Source: JAXLYE01 sp046351595
GTDB taxonomy: Bacteria > Myxococcota_A > Polyangia > Palsa-1104 > JAEUJZ01
Reading direction: 5' to 3'
Length of the DNA stretch: 64,000 nucleotides
Assembly: GCA_046351595.1 (NCBI GenBank)
Contig: JAXLYE010000001.1
Coordinates: 310,001 to 374,000 of the forward strand
The translations under genes were made by a program, and so were the position numbers. The notes beneath the pieces were generated by a model. That model saw nothing but the letters and a program-made list of their open reading frames with translations. It was not told the origin of the DNA and did not search any database. This document shows, one piece after another, positions 36,901 to 44,596 of the stretch (position 1 is its first letter; the number at the start of each line of letters is the position of its first letter).

Positions 36901-39900
36901 CCCACGGCCACGACGCTGCCGGCCAGCAACATCACGACGAGCACCGCCACGCTCAACGGCCAGGGCAACCCCAACCGCGCCAGCACCACGGGCTGGTTCC
37001 GCTACAGCATCACCAACCCCGGCGCCTGCGACGACAAGTTCGGCTCGCGCGCGCCGGTCATGGGCGCCTCGTCGCTGGGCGGCGGCACCTATGACCAGTC
37101 CTTCGCGCAGAACATCTCGGGCCTGTCGCCGGCGACGACGTACTACTACTGCGCCATCGTCACCAGCTCCGAGGGCACGGCCTTCGGCTCCGTCCTCTCG
37201 TTCACCACAGCCGGCACCGCGACCGCGGTCACCAACGCGGCGACCAACGTGACGGCGACGACCGCGACGCTCAACGGCGCCGGCAACCCCAACAACGCCG
37301 ACGCCTACGGCTGGTTCCGTTACAGCACCAGCGACCCCGGCACGTGCAGCGACGGCTTCGGCTACCGGACGCCGTATGGCTCCGGCGGCTTCAGCCTCGG
37401 CAGCGGCAGCGCCAGCGTGCCCTTCGAGCAGTCGCTCTCGAGCCTGTCGCCGGGCACCAAGTACTACTACTGCGCCATCGTCAGCAACTCGTACGGCGTG
37501 GGCTACGGCGCGGTGCAGAGCTTCACCACGCCGGCCCAGGCGCCGACCGTCTCGACGGGCAGCGCCAGCGCCCTGACGCGCACCACCGCGACCCTGAACG
37601 GCTCGGCCAACCCCGGCGGCGACGCCACCACCGGCTGGTTCCGCTACAGCACCACCAGCCCCGGCACGTGCAACGACACCTTCGGCACCCGCGCGCCGAC
37701 CATGGGCGGCTCGGCGCTCGGCGCCGGCACCGGCGGCGCCTCGTTCTCGCAGCCGATCACCGGGCTGACCGCGGCGACGACGTACTACTACTGCGCCATC
37801 GCGTCCAACTCGCTCGGCACGGCCTGGGGCTCGGTGCAGACGTTCATCACGCCGTCGGCGCCCACCGCCCTGACCTCGCCGGCCAGCAACATCACCAACA
37901 TCTCGGCGACGCTCAACGGCGCCGGCAACCCCAACCGCGCCGCCACCACGGGCTGGTTCCGCTACAGCACCACCAACCCCGGCGCCTGCGACGACAAGTT
38001 CGGCTCGCGCGCGCCGGTCACGGGCGCTTCGTCGCTGGGCAGCGGCATCTCCGACTACTCCTACTCGCAGAGCATCCCCGGTCTGTCGAGCGGCACGACG
38101 TACTACTACTGCGCCATCGTCGCCAGCAACGAGGGCACGGCGTTCGGCGCGGTGCTGTCGTTCACCACCGCCGGCGCCGCGACCGCGACCACGTCCGCGG
38201 CGACCAGCGTCACCTCGACGACCGCGACGCTCAACGGCGCGGGCACGCCGAACGGCGACAGCACCACGGCCTGGTTCCGCTACAGCCCGAGCAACCCCGG
38301 CACGTGCAACGACGCCTTCGGCTGGCGCTCGCCCTCGGGCAGCGGCGGCTTCGGCCTGGGCAGCGGCAGCACCAGCGTGCCCTTCGGCCAGGCGCTCACC
38401 GGCCTGTCGCCGGGCGTCACGTACTACTACTGCGCCATCGCCAGCAACAGCTACGGCACCGGGCTGGGCGCGGTCCTGACCTTCACCACGCCGCCCAGCC
38501 CGCCGACGGTGAGCACCGACTACCCGTCGGGCATCGCGACGACGCTGAACGGCTCGGCCAACCCCAACGGCTCGCCCGCCACCGGCTGGTTCCGCATCGC
38601 CACCACCAGCCCCGGCACGTGCAACGACACCTTCGGCACGCGCGTGCCCGGCACGGGCGGCACCGCGCTCGGCGGCGGCAGCAGCTACGTCTCGTTCTCG
38701 AACGCGCCGCCGACGCTGACCCCGGGCACGACGTACTACTACTGCGCGATCGCCTCGAACGCGATCGGCACCTCGTTCGGCGTCATCCGCTCGTTCACGG
38801 CGCCGATGCCTCCGACGACCGCGACGCTGGCCGCGACGCCGGTGACCGCGACCTCGGCGACGCTCAACGGCTCGGCCAACCCCAACGGCTACGCCACCGT
38901 CGGCTGGTTCCGCTACAGCACCAGCAGCCCCGGCACCTGCAACGACGTCTTCGGCACGCGCACGCCGGACACCTCGGGCACCTCGCTCGGCTCGGGCAAC
39001 AGCGGCACGCCGTTCTCGGCCGCCATCTCGGGCCTGTCGCCGGCGACGACGTACTACTTCTGCGCCATCGCCTCGAGCGCGTACGGCACCTCGCTCGGCT
39101 CGGTCCTGTCGTTCACCACGCCGCCGAACCCGTCGATCCGGCTGCCCGCGACGACCGAGGACTCGCTGGTCGCGGCGCCCAAGGTGGTCACCCGCACCGC
39201 GGACTCGATCACCGCGGACTCGGTGGTGCTCAACGCCACCGCGAACCCGGCCGGCCTCGAGACCACGGGCTGGTTCCGCTACGACACGACGGAGCCCAAG
39301 GCGTGCGACGACATGTTCGGGAACCGCGCGCCCCAAAGCGGCGGCACCGGCGGCACCCGGCTCGGCGCCGGCACGAGCCCGGTGGCGTACTCGCAGGCCG
39401 TGCTCGGCCTGGCCCCGGGCACCACGTACTACTACTGCGCGATCGCGGGCAGCGAGGGCAGCCTGAGCTTCGGCGCGGTGCTCAAGCTGACCACGCGCGC
39501 CGCGCCGCCGAGCGTCACCACCACGCCGCCCATGGACGTGACCGCGGACGCCGCGGTGCTCAACGGCTCGGTCGTTGCCAACGGCGAGGCCACCACCGCG
39601 TGGTTCCGCTACAGCACCAAGGACCCCGGCAGCTGCACCGACAGCTTCGGCGAGCGCGCCCCGACCAGCGACGGCCAGGCGCTCGGCGCCGGCACCGCTC
39701 CGGCCGCGTACTCGGTGGCGCTGTCCGGCCTCGTGCAGGGCGCGACGTACTACTACTGCGCGATCGCATCGAACGCGATCGGCACGACCTACGGCGACGT
39801 CGTGTCCTTCGTGCCCGGCGTCGGCGCGCCGAGCGTGACCACCGAGGCGGCGAGCGCCTTCGACGCCACCAGCGCCACGATCAACGGCACGGTCGACGGC

Positions 39901-40353
39901 AACGGCTCGCCGGCCGCGGTCTGGTTCCGCTACGGCGAGGTCGATCCCGGCGCCTGCGACGACGGCTTCGGCCTGCACGCCGCCGCGCTCGCGGTCACCC
40001 TCGCCGACGAGCAGCCGGCCGCGACGCCGCTGGGCGAGAGCACGCTGGCCGCCGCCGCGCGCCGCGCCGCGCCCTACTCCGCGCCGCTGGGCGGGCTCAA
40101 GCCGGGCACCACGTACTACTACTGCGTGGCGGCCAGCAACCGCGGCGGCGCCTCGTTCGGCAAGGTCCGCTCGTTCACCACCGCGTCCGCCGACGCCGTG
40201 CGCGGCACCGTCGAGGTGACCGCTCCGACGAGCGAGCCCGCGGGCGGCTGCAGCTTCACCGCGCGCCCCGCCCCGAGCCCGCGCGCGCTGCCGCTCGCCG
40301 GCCTGCTGTCGCTCGCGCTGCTCGCGCTCTTCCGCCGCCGCCAGAAGGGCTGA
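33946..40353 (+). CDS. giant MYXO-CTERM-like surface protein with 19 fibronectin-III-like repeats
   Basis: The protein has 2135 residues. GTG 33946 follows GGGGGT; GTG 33919 is also in frame. A signal peptide (FASIVRAALLVLLLGAPSQA) precedes 19 repeats of about 105 residues, each with TATLNGxxNPNG, TGWFRYST, a Cys in PGTCNDxFG and a second Cys in YYYCAIASN, implying one disulfide per domain. Repeats 2-14 follow a three-type order with an exact 960-bp period. The C-terminus has a Cys after two Gly, a hydrophobic helix (PLAGLLSLALLALF) and RRRQKG, the MYXO-CTERM sorting pattern for surface anchoring in myxobacteria. Adhesion or a long surface fibre is the likely role. Confidence 0.9.
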   Translation: MFASIVRAALLVLLLGAPSQAFAAAPVANTSPASGITSTSAVLNGIGTPNGEATTGRFRYSSTNPGTCNDTFGTRVPAASGTDLGSGSTAVPYSITTTGLTPGTTYYFCAIVSNASGTSLGPVLSFTIPYKPVVVTSAATGITSSTATLQGSANPTAASTTGWFRYSSVSPGGCDDSFGTRVPYGGGGESLGAGITAVPYTQSLSGLLPSTTYYYCAIASNSYGTAFGGLQSFTTPATAPTVSTGSASALTRTTATLNGSANPGGDATIGWFRYGTASPGTCNDTFGKRAPSTGGTALGSGSSGASFSQAITGLTAATTYYYCAIASNSVGTSWGSVQTFITPSSPTATTLPAGNLTSTSATLNGAGNPNRTSASGWFRYATTNPGTCDDKFGSRAPVMGSSSLGSGTYDQSFSQNISGLSPATTYYYCAIVGSTEGTAFGSVLSFTTATAPTLLTTAATFVTATGATLTGTGSPNGADTYGWFRYSTSDPGSCNDGFGYRTPYGSGGFGLGAGSSGVPFEQSLSGLSPNTKYYYCAIGSNSYGMGYGGVQTFTTPAMGPSVSTGSASALTRTTATLNGSANPGGDATTAWFRYSTASPGTCNDTFGTRAPSMGGSSLGAGSGGVSFSQAISGLTPATTYYFCAIASNSLGTAWGTVQTFITPSSPTATTLPASNITTSTATLNGAGNPNRSSSTGWFRYSTTNPGTCDDKFGSRAPVMGASSLGGGTYDQSFSQNISGLSSGTIYYYCAIVSSTEGTAFGSVLSFTTAGAVSVVTNAATGITANTATLTGAGSPNGADAYGWFRYSTSDPGSCNDGFGYRTPYGSGGFGLGAGSSSVPFEQSLSGLSPGTKYFYCAIASNSYGMGYGSVQTFTTPATGPTVSTGSASALTRTTATLNGSANPGGDATTGWFRYSTASPGTCNDTFGTRAPTMSGSSLGAGAGGASYSQPITGLTPATTYYFCAIASNSLGTAWGSVQSFITPSSPTATTLPASNITTSTATLNGQGNPNRASTTGWFRYSITNPGACDDKFGSRAPVMGASSLGGGTYDQSFAQNISGLSPATTYYYCAIVTSSEGTAFGSVLSFTTAGTATAVTNAATNVTATTATLNGAGNPNNADAYGWFRYSTSDPGTCSDGFGYRTPYGSGGFSLGSGSASVPFEQSLSSLSPGTKYYYCAIVSNSYGVGYGAVQSFTTPAQAPTVSTGSASALTRTTATLNGSANPGGDATTGWFRYSTTSPGTCNDTFGTRAPTMGGSALGAGTGGASFSQPITGLTAATTYYYCAIASNSLGTAWGSVQTFITPSAPTALTSPASNITNISATLNGAGNPNRAATTGWFRYSTTNPGACDDKFGSRAPVTGASSLGSGISDYSYSQSIPGLSSGTTYYYCAIVASNEGTAFGAVLSFTTAGAATATTSAATSVTSTTATLNGAGTPNGDSTTAWFRYSPSNPGTCNDAFGWRSPSGSGGFGLGSGSTSVPFGQALTGLSPGVTYYYCAIASNSYGTGLGAVLTFTTPPSPPTVSTDYPSGIATTLNGSANPNGSPATGWFRIATTSPGTCNDTFGTRVPGTGGTALGGGSSYVSFSNAPPTLTPGTTYYYCAIASNAIGTSFGVIRSFTAPMPPTTATLAATPVTATSATLNGSANPNGYATVGWFRYSTSSPGTCNDVFGTRTPDTSGTSLGSGNSGTPFSAAISGLSPATTYYFCAIASSAYGTSLGSVLSFTTPPNPSIRLPATTEDSLVAAPKVVTRTADSITADSVVLNATANPAGLETTGWFRYDTTEPKACDDMFGNRAPQSGGTGGTRLGAGTSPVAYSQAVLGLAPGTTYYYCAIAGSEGSLSFGAVLKLTTRAAPPSVTTTPPMDVTADAAVLNGSVVANGEATTAWFRYSTKDPGSCTDSFGERAPTSDGQALGAGTAPAAYSVALSGLVQGATYYYCAIASNAIGTTYGDVVSFVPGVGAPSVTTEAASAFDATSATINGTVDGNGSPAAVWFRYGEVDPGACDDGFGLHAAALAVTLADEQPAATPLGESTLAAAARRAAPYSAPLGGLKPGTTYYYCVAASNRGGASFGKVRSFTTASADAVRGTVEVTAPTSEPAGGCSFTARPAPSPRALPLAGLLSLALLALFRRRQKG
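34681..38520 (+). repeat. 960-bp higher-order repeat, four copies
   Basis: AGCGCCAGCGCCCTGAC recurs at 34681, 35641, 36601 and 37561. The second-domain marker CCCACGGCCACGACGCTGCC recurs at 34981, 35941 and 36901, with a diverged copy at 37861. The unit is three domains (320 residues). DNA identity among units is high, so whole triplets were duplicated. Confidence 0.9.
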
Positions 40354-40432
40354 GCCCGCGCCCGCCCGGCCCCTCCTTCGACTAAACAGAACCCAGCTGT
40401 CGACCCAACCCGCGCTTGCCGCTCGCGAGCGC

Positions 40433-43400
40433 GTGGCAGATTGGTCCTGCGCTCGCGAAGGCGCAGCGCGGGAGTCTGCCATCACACCCGCCGACCCTCA
40501 CTCGTTGATCCTGGAGTTTGCGCGCGCGGATCGGGCCGGTGATCCCTACGCCTTTCGCTTCGTGCCGCAGGAGTACCTTCTGCGCAGCGCCGGCGGCGGC
40601 TTCGAGAGCGCGGAGCTCGCGTGGAGCGAGGCGCTGCTCGCCGACCTCGATGCGGTGCGGCGCCCGGGGCGCGATCCGGTGATCCTGGCGCGGCTGGGCG
40701 AGCTGCTACGCCGCTTCCTGATGCCGCTCGGATGGGCCCAGCACGAGCAGAAGATCGCCGAGGCGTGCGGCCGCGGCGAGCGCGTCGTGCTGACCATCCG
40801 CTCCGCGGCGGCGGAGCTGTACGCGCTGCCGTGGGAGCTCGTGACCCTCAAGGCGACCGGCCAGCACCTGGGCGAGCTGCCGTCGCTGCTCCTGCGCTAC
40901 GAGTGGCCCGAAACCGCGACCGCGGCCGAGGCGCCGAGCCCGCGCCCGAGCGGCGGCCGCATCCTCTTCGCCTGGTCCGCGGCCGGCGGCGCGGTGCCCG
41001 CGGCCGAGCACCTCGCCGCGATCCGCAGCGCCTGCGCCGCGGGCTACTATCCCTTCGACACCGGCCGCGACGTCCTCGCGAACGCCTCGTACCAGCGGCT
41101 CAGCGACGCGCTCGCGCAGGCCCGCAGCGAGAACATGCCGATCGCGGTCCTGCACCTTCTGTGTCACGGCGCCGGGGCGGGCAGCACCTTCGGCCTGGCG
41201 TGGAACGGCGACGATCCGGGCGAGGGCCGTGCGGTCGTGGACGCGGGCCGGCTGCGGCAGCTGCTGGCGCCGCACGCGGGCATGGTGCGGCTGGTCGTGC
41301 TGCAGGCCTGCGACAGCAGCAACACCGGCGTGATCGGCAACCAGCTCGGCAGCGTGGCGCAGGCGCTGCACCGCGCCGGTATCGCGACCGTGCTGGCGTC
41401 GCGCTACCCGCTGTCGGTGTCCGGCTCGATCCGCCTGACGCAGGCGCTGTACAGCCGCCTGCTCGTCGAGCTCGACCCGCTGGAGTCGGCGGTGCTCGCG
41501 GCGCGCAAGGAGCTCGAGAAGGACACCGAGCACATCGACTGGGCCGGCGTGCAGCTCTACGCGCGCGCCGCCGACGGCGACGATACGCGGCCGTTCGTGT
41601 TCCGGCCCTACCGCGGGCTCGCCGCGTTCCACCCGAGCGACCGCCGCTTCTACTTCGGCCGCGAGCGCGACATCGAGCGCATCGTCAAGCTCTTGTCCTC
41701 GGGCTCACGCCTGGTGACGGTCGTCGGCGCCTCGGGCGCGGGCAAGTCGTCGCTGATCCTGGCCGGCGTGGTGCCGGTCCTGGAGCGCCGCTCGGCGCAG
41801 AGCCGGCTGCGCGTGCGCGTGGTGCGGCCGAGCGCCACCCCGTGCCTCGCGCTCGCGCTCGCGCTCTGCGCCGCCGACGGGCAGGCCAGGAGCTCGGTCT
41901 CTCCCGTCGAGCGCGCGGTCGCGGAGCTGCACGCGGGCCTCGTGCGCCGGCGCGAAACCCTGGCCGAGCTCGCGGCGGCCACCCCCAATACGCGGCTGCT
42001 CATGGTCGTCGATCAGTCCGAGGAGCTGTTCTCGCAGTCCGACCGCACCGAGGCCGCGGCGTTCATCGACGGCCTGATGCACGCCGTCTCGATCGCGGAC
42101 GGGCAGGTCGCGGTGGTGCTCACGCTGCGCGCCGACTTCCTCGGTGTCTGCCTCGAGCAGCCCGCGCTCGCCGAGCCGGTGCGCGCGACCATGGAGCTGA
42201 TCCTGCCGCTCGGCCGCGAGGATCTGCGGCAGGCGATCCTGCGGCCGGCGGCGCGGGTCGGCCTGAGGTTCGAGGAGGGCCTGGTCGACGCGCTGCTCGA
42301 CGCGCTCTGCGATGCCGCCCCGGGCAGCGAGCACGCGGCGGACGGCGAGCGGCCACCGGATCGCACGCTCGCCGCGCACGCCGGAGGCAACCTGCCGCTC
42401 CTGCAGTTCACGCTCGAGCAGCTGTGGGAGCGGCGCAGCGGCGACACGATCACGTGGCACACCTGGCGCTCGATCGGCGGCGTGCGCGGCGCCATCACGC
42501 GGCGCGCGGACGAGGTGCTCGAGGCCTCGCGCAAGAGCGACGAGCCGGGTCTGGTGCAGAAGCTGTTCGGGCGGCTGGTGCAGCTCGGCGAGGGCACGCT
42601 CGACACGCGGCGCCGCGCGCAGCGCGAGGAGATCGAGGCCATCGCGCCTGGGCGCATGGGCCGCATCGTCGATCGCTGGGTCGAGGCGCGGCTGCTCACC
42701 GCCGACGAGTCCGAGGTGACGATCGCGCACGAGGCGCTCTTGTACGAGTGGGAGACGCTGCGCCGCTGGATCGACGACAGCCGCGAGTCCCTGCGCATCC
42801 TGCAGCGCCTGAGCCGCGATGCGCGCCACTACTTCGCGAGCGGCGAGAGCGCCGACGATCTGTGGCACGGCACGCCGCTGCGGCGCGCGCTGGTGCTGCA
42901 GGCAGAGGGCAAGCTGCAGCTCGCGCCCGAGGAGGCGGAGTTTCTGCAGCGCTCCGCGCAGGCCGCGGCGCGGCAGAAGGCGCTGCTCGAGGAAGAGGCA
43001 CGGCGCGCGCGCGATCTCGACCGCGGGCTGGGCGACAAAGCGCGGACGTTCGCGGTGCTGCTCTTGATCGCGGTCTCGGGAGCCGGTCACGCCGTCGGGC
43101 GCGCGCTGCTGCCCGAGGTCACGCACGAGATGTACATGGCGATGGCGGTGCTGGTCGGCGGCATCGGCGTGCTGATCATGCGGATGCTGCGGCGCAGCTC
43201 GATCTACAACGAGTTCAACCGCCGCACGCTGTCGCTGTGCCTGAGCGCGCCGCTGCCCATCTTCGTCAACCACTGGATCGGCCGCGTCTTCGGCTTCCCC
43301 GCCGAGAAGTCGACCGTCATCGATCTGAACGCCGTGCTCATGCTGAGCATCGCCGGCGCGATCACGCTCGACAGGCGCCTGTCGCTCCTGGTCGCGCTGA

Positions 43401-43558
43401 ACCTGGCCGCGATCCTGATCGCCACGCGCCGGCCGCAGTGGATCGGGCCGATCATGGCCATCGTCCCGACGCTGTGCATCCTGTTCATGTTCGCCCTGTT
43501 CCACCGCCACTCCAAGCGCGCGGGCACCAAGCTCGGCGCGGAGCCCGCGGCTCCCTGA
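40433..43558 (+). CDS. CHAT protease plus nSTAND ATPase plus membrane domain
   Basis: The protein has 1041 residues from a weakly supported GTG. An N-terminal CHAT-associated region precedes the CHAT caspase-like domain with His245 (HLLCHGAG) and Cys293 (VVLQACDSSN). Next is an nSTAND1-type module starting YRGLAAFHPSDRRFYFGRE in overlapping parts, with P-loop GASGAGKSS (432-440), Walker B LLMVVDQSEELF, and a winged-helix-like EAEEVTIAHEALLYEWETL region. A helical segment and four to five membrane helices end the protein (about 875-1030). WD or TPR sensor repeats are absent. CHAT-STAND proteins are linked to regulated proteolysis and defence; the trigger and target here are unknown. Confidence 0.88.
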   Translation: MADWSCAREGAARESAITPADPHSLILEFARADRAGDPYAFRFVPQEYLLRSAGGGFESAELAWSEALLADLDAVRRPGRDPVILARLGELLRRFLMPLGWAQHEQKIAEACGRGERVVLTIRSAAAELYALPWELVTLKATGQHLGELPSLLLRYEWPETATAAEAPSPRPSGGRILFAWSAAGGAVPAAEHLAAIRSACAAGYYPFDTGRDVLANASYQRLSDALAQARSENMPIAVLHLLCHGAGAGSTFGLAWNGDDPGEGRAVVDAGRLRQLLAPHAGMVRLVVLQACDSSNTGVIGNQLGSVAQALHRAGIATVLASRYPLSVSGSIRLTQALYSRLLVELDPLESAVLAARKELEKDTEHIDWAGVQLYARAADGDDTRPFVFRPYRGLAAFHPSDRRFYFGRERDIERIVKLLSSGSRLVTVVGASGAGKSSLILAGVVPVLERRSAQSRLRVRVVRPSATPCLALALALCAADGQARSSVSPVERAVAELHAGLVRRRETLAELAAATPNTRLLMVVDQSEELFSQSDRTEAAAFIDGLMHAVSIADGQVAVVLTLRADFLGVCLEQPALAEPVRATMELILPLGREDLRQAILRPAARVGLRFEEGLVDALLDALCDAAPGSEHAADGERPPDRTLAAHAGGNLPLLQFTLEQLWERRSGDTITWHTWRSIGGVRGAITRRADEVLEASRKSDEPGLVQKLFGRLVQLGEGTLDTRRRAQREEIEAIAPGRMGRIVDRWVEARLLTADESEVTIAHEALLYEWETLRRWIDDSRESLRILQRLSRDARHYFASGESADDLWHGTPLRRALVLQAEGKLQLAPEEAEFLQRSAQAAARQKALLEEEARRARDLDRGLGDKARTFAVLLLIAVSGAGHAVGRALLPEVTHEMYMAMAVLVGGIGVLIMRMLRRSSIYNEFNRRTLSLCLSAPLPIFVNHWIGRVFGFPAEKSTVIDLNAVLMLSIAGAITLDRRLSLLVALNLAAILIATRRPQWIGPIMAIVPTLCILFMFALFHRHSKRAGTKLGAEPAAP

Positions 43559-43722
43559 CCTCGAAACAGCGTCCTCGACGCGCCGATCGCCAGCACGCAG
43601 CGCGCCCGGCGGACCGCGTACGATAGGCATGCTGCTCTCGGGTCCGCGCTTGAGGGCAGCGCCCACGGTCCCGCGCGGAGCCGCGGCGAGCGCTCAACCC
43701 GAGCCGCCGCAAGGAGATGCAG

Positions 43723-43914
43723 ATGGCCAAGTCGACGAACATCACCGATGTCACCGGGCGCAGCTCTCTCATTGGTCCCAAGACGGAAGATCCCGTTCGG
43801 CCGCCGAAGCCCGACACGCTGATCGGCCCCAAGCCCGAGGACCCGCACGCAGCGGGCGATCCGCGCGGAGTCGGCGCACGCGTCCCGACGCCGGGCGGGC
43901 CCAAGCCGCGCTAG
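43723..43914 (+). CDS. 63-residue protein with duplicated LIGPKxEDP motif
   Basis: The ATG at 43723 lies seven bases after AAGGAG; an ATG at 43717 is too close to it. The protein is Pro/Lys/Gly-rich, lacks hydrophobic segments, and carries SSLIGPKTEDPVRPPKP and DTLIGPKPEDPHAAG, a motif duplicated with 15-residue spacing. It starts 165 bases after the CHAT-STAND gene on the same strand. No family is recognised. It is probably disordered. A link with the protease upstream is only a proximity inference. Confidence 0.6.
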   Translation: MAKSTNITDVTGRSSLIGPKTEDPVRPPKPDTLIGPKPEDPHAAGDPRGVGARVPTPGGPKPR

Positions 43915-44027
43915 CAGCCCGCTCGCCCCGCCACCCCGCCTTCTCAGCCGCCTCGAGCCGCCTCGCACCGGCCGGGCGCGCGACCCCAGCGCCCCCGTTC
44001 CCCGCCCAGGCCCCACCGCCCGCGGGA

Positions 44028-44594
44028 TTGTCCTTCCCGACGAAGAGTCGCGGCGGTGAGCTGCTCTTCGAGCAGCGCACCCGCACCGCGCACTTTGCCG
44101 AGCGGCCGGTCAGCACCTTCCGCGAAGGAGACTTTGTCGGCTTCTTCACCGCCTGCCGCGAGGCGAAGCTGTTCGGTGACGGCGACGTCGTCATCGCGCG
44201 CGGCAGCAGCGAGGGCGGGTCGGTCACCACCTGCGAGCTCGACGGCCGTGCCGTGCCCGGGGGCGAGCTGTACCTGCTGATCGAGAACGATCGCCTGTCG
44301 CTGCGCGTGCGCGCCCCGACCGACAGCCAGCGCAAGAAGCTGCGCGAGCAGGCCGAGCAGGCGCTGGCCACGGCCGGGCTGTTCACCGCCGAGGGCACGC
44401 CGCGCCTCTTGCCGGCACCGAGCGCGCGCCGCACCTCGCTGGTCGCGCTCCTGGAGGGTGCGATCGGCGAGCCGCTGTGTGACACCGCTGCCTTGCGCCG
44501 AAACCTAACCGTCTTACGCGGCGCGCTCGAGTGCGCCGCCGCGTCCTTATCGCGAAGCCCGGTCGCCGCTGCGGCGAAGGGCAGAGGAGCCTAG
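44028..44594 (+). CDS. protein of unknown function
   Basis: The frame is open from 43629, but coding character begins near 44028 (TTG, LSFPTKSRGGELLFEQRT). This gives 188 residues; the start is uncertain since no ATG or GTG fits. The first 105 residues look like a compact strand-rich domain (REGDFVGFFTACREAKLF, GDGDVVIARGSSEGGSV, ELYLLIENDRLSLRVRAP), followed by helices. There is no export signal. It ends two bases before the next lipoprotein gene and follows the small LIGPK protein, so all may be one transcript. Confidence 0.5.
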   Translation: MSFPTKSRGGELLFEQRTRTAHFAERPVSTFREGDFVGFFTACREAKLFGDGDVVIARGSSEGGSVTTCELDGRAVPGGELYLLIENDRLSLRVRAPTDSQRKKLREQAEQALATAGLFTAEGTPRLLPAPSARRTSLVALLEGAIGEPLCDTAALRRNLTVLRGALECAAASLSRSPVAAAAKGRGA

Positions 44595-44596
44595 AG

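Noticed and set aside
34036..40485. A 2149-codon open frame antisense to the giant repeat protein
   Set aside because: It arises from GC-rich codon structure and the repeat period; its translation is Arg/Ala/Gly-rich with no domain, and the sense frame has signal peptide, repeats and sorting tail.
41705..43666. A 653-codon open frame antisense to the CHAT-STAND gene
   Set aside because: The translation is a composition shadow (Arg, Gln, Leu runs); the sense strand has intact His/Cys, P-loop and Walker B motifs.
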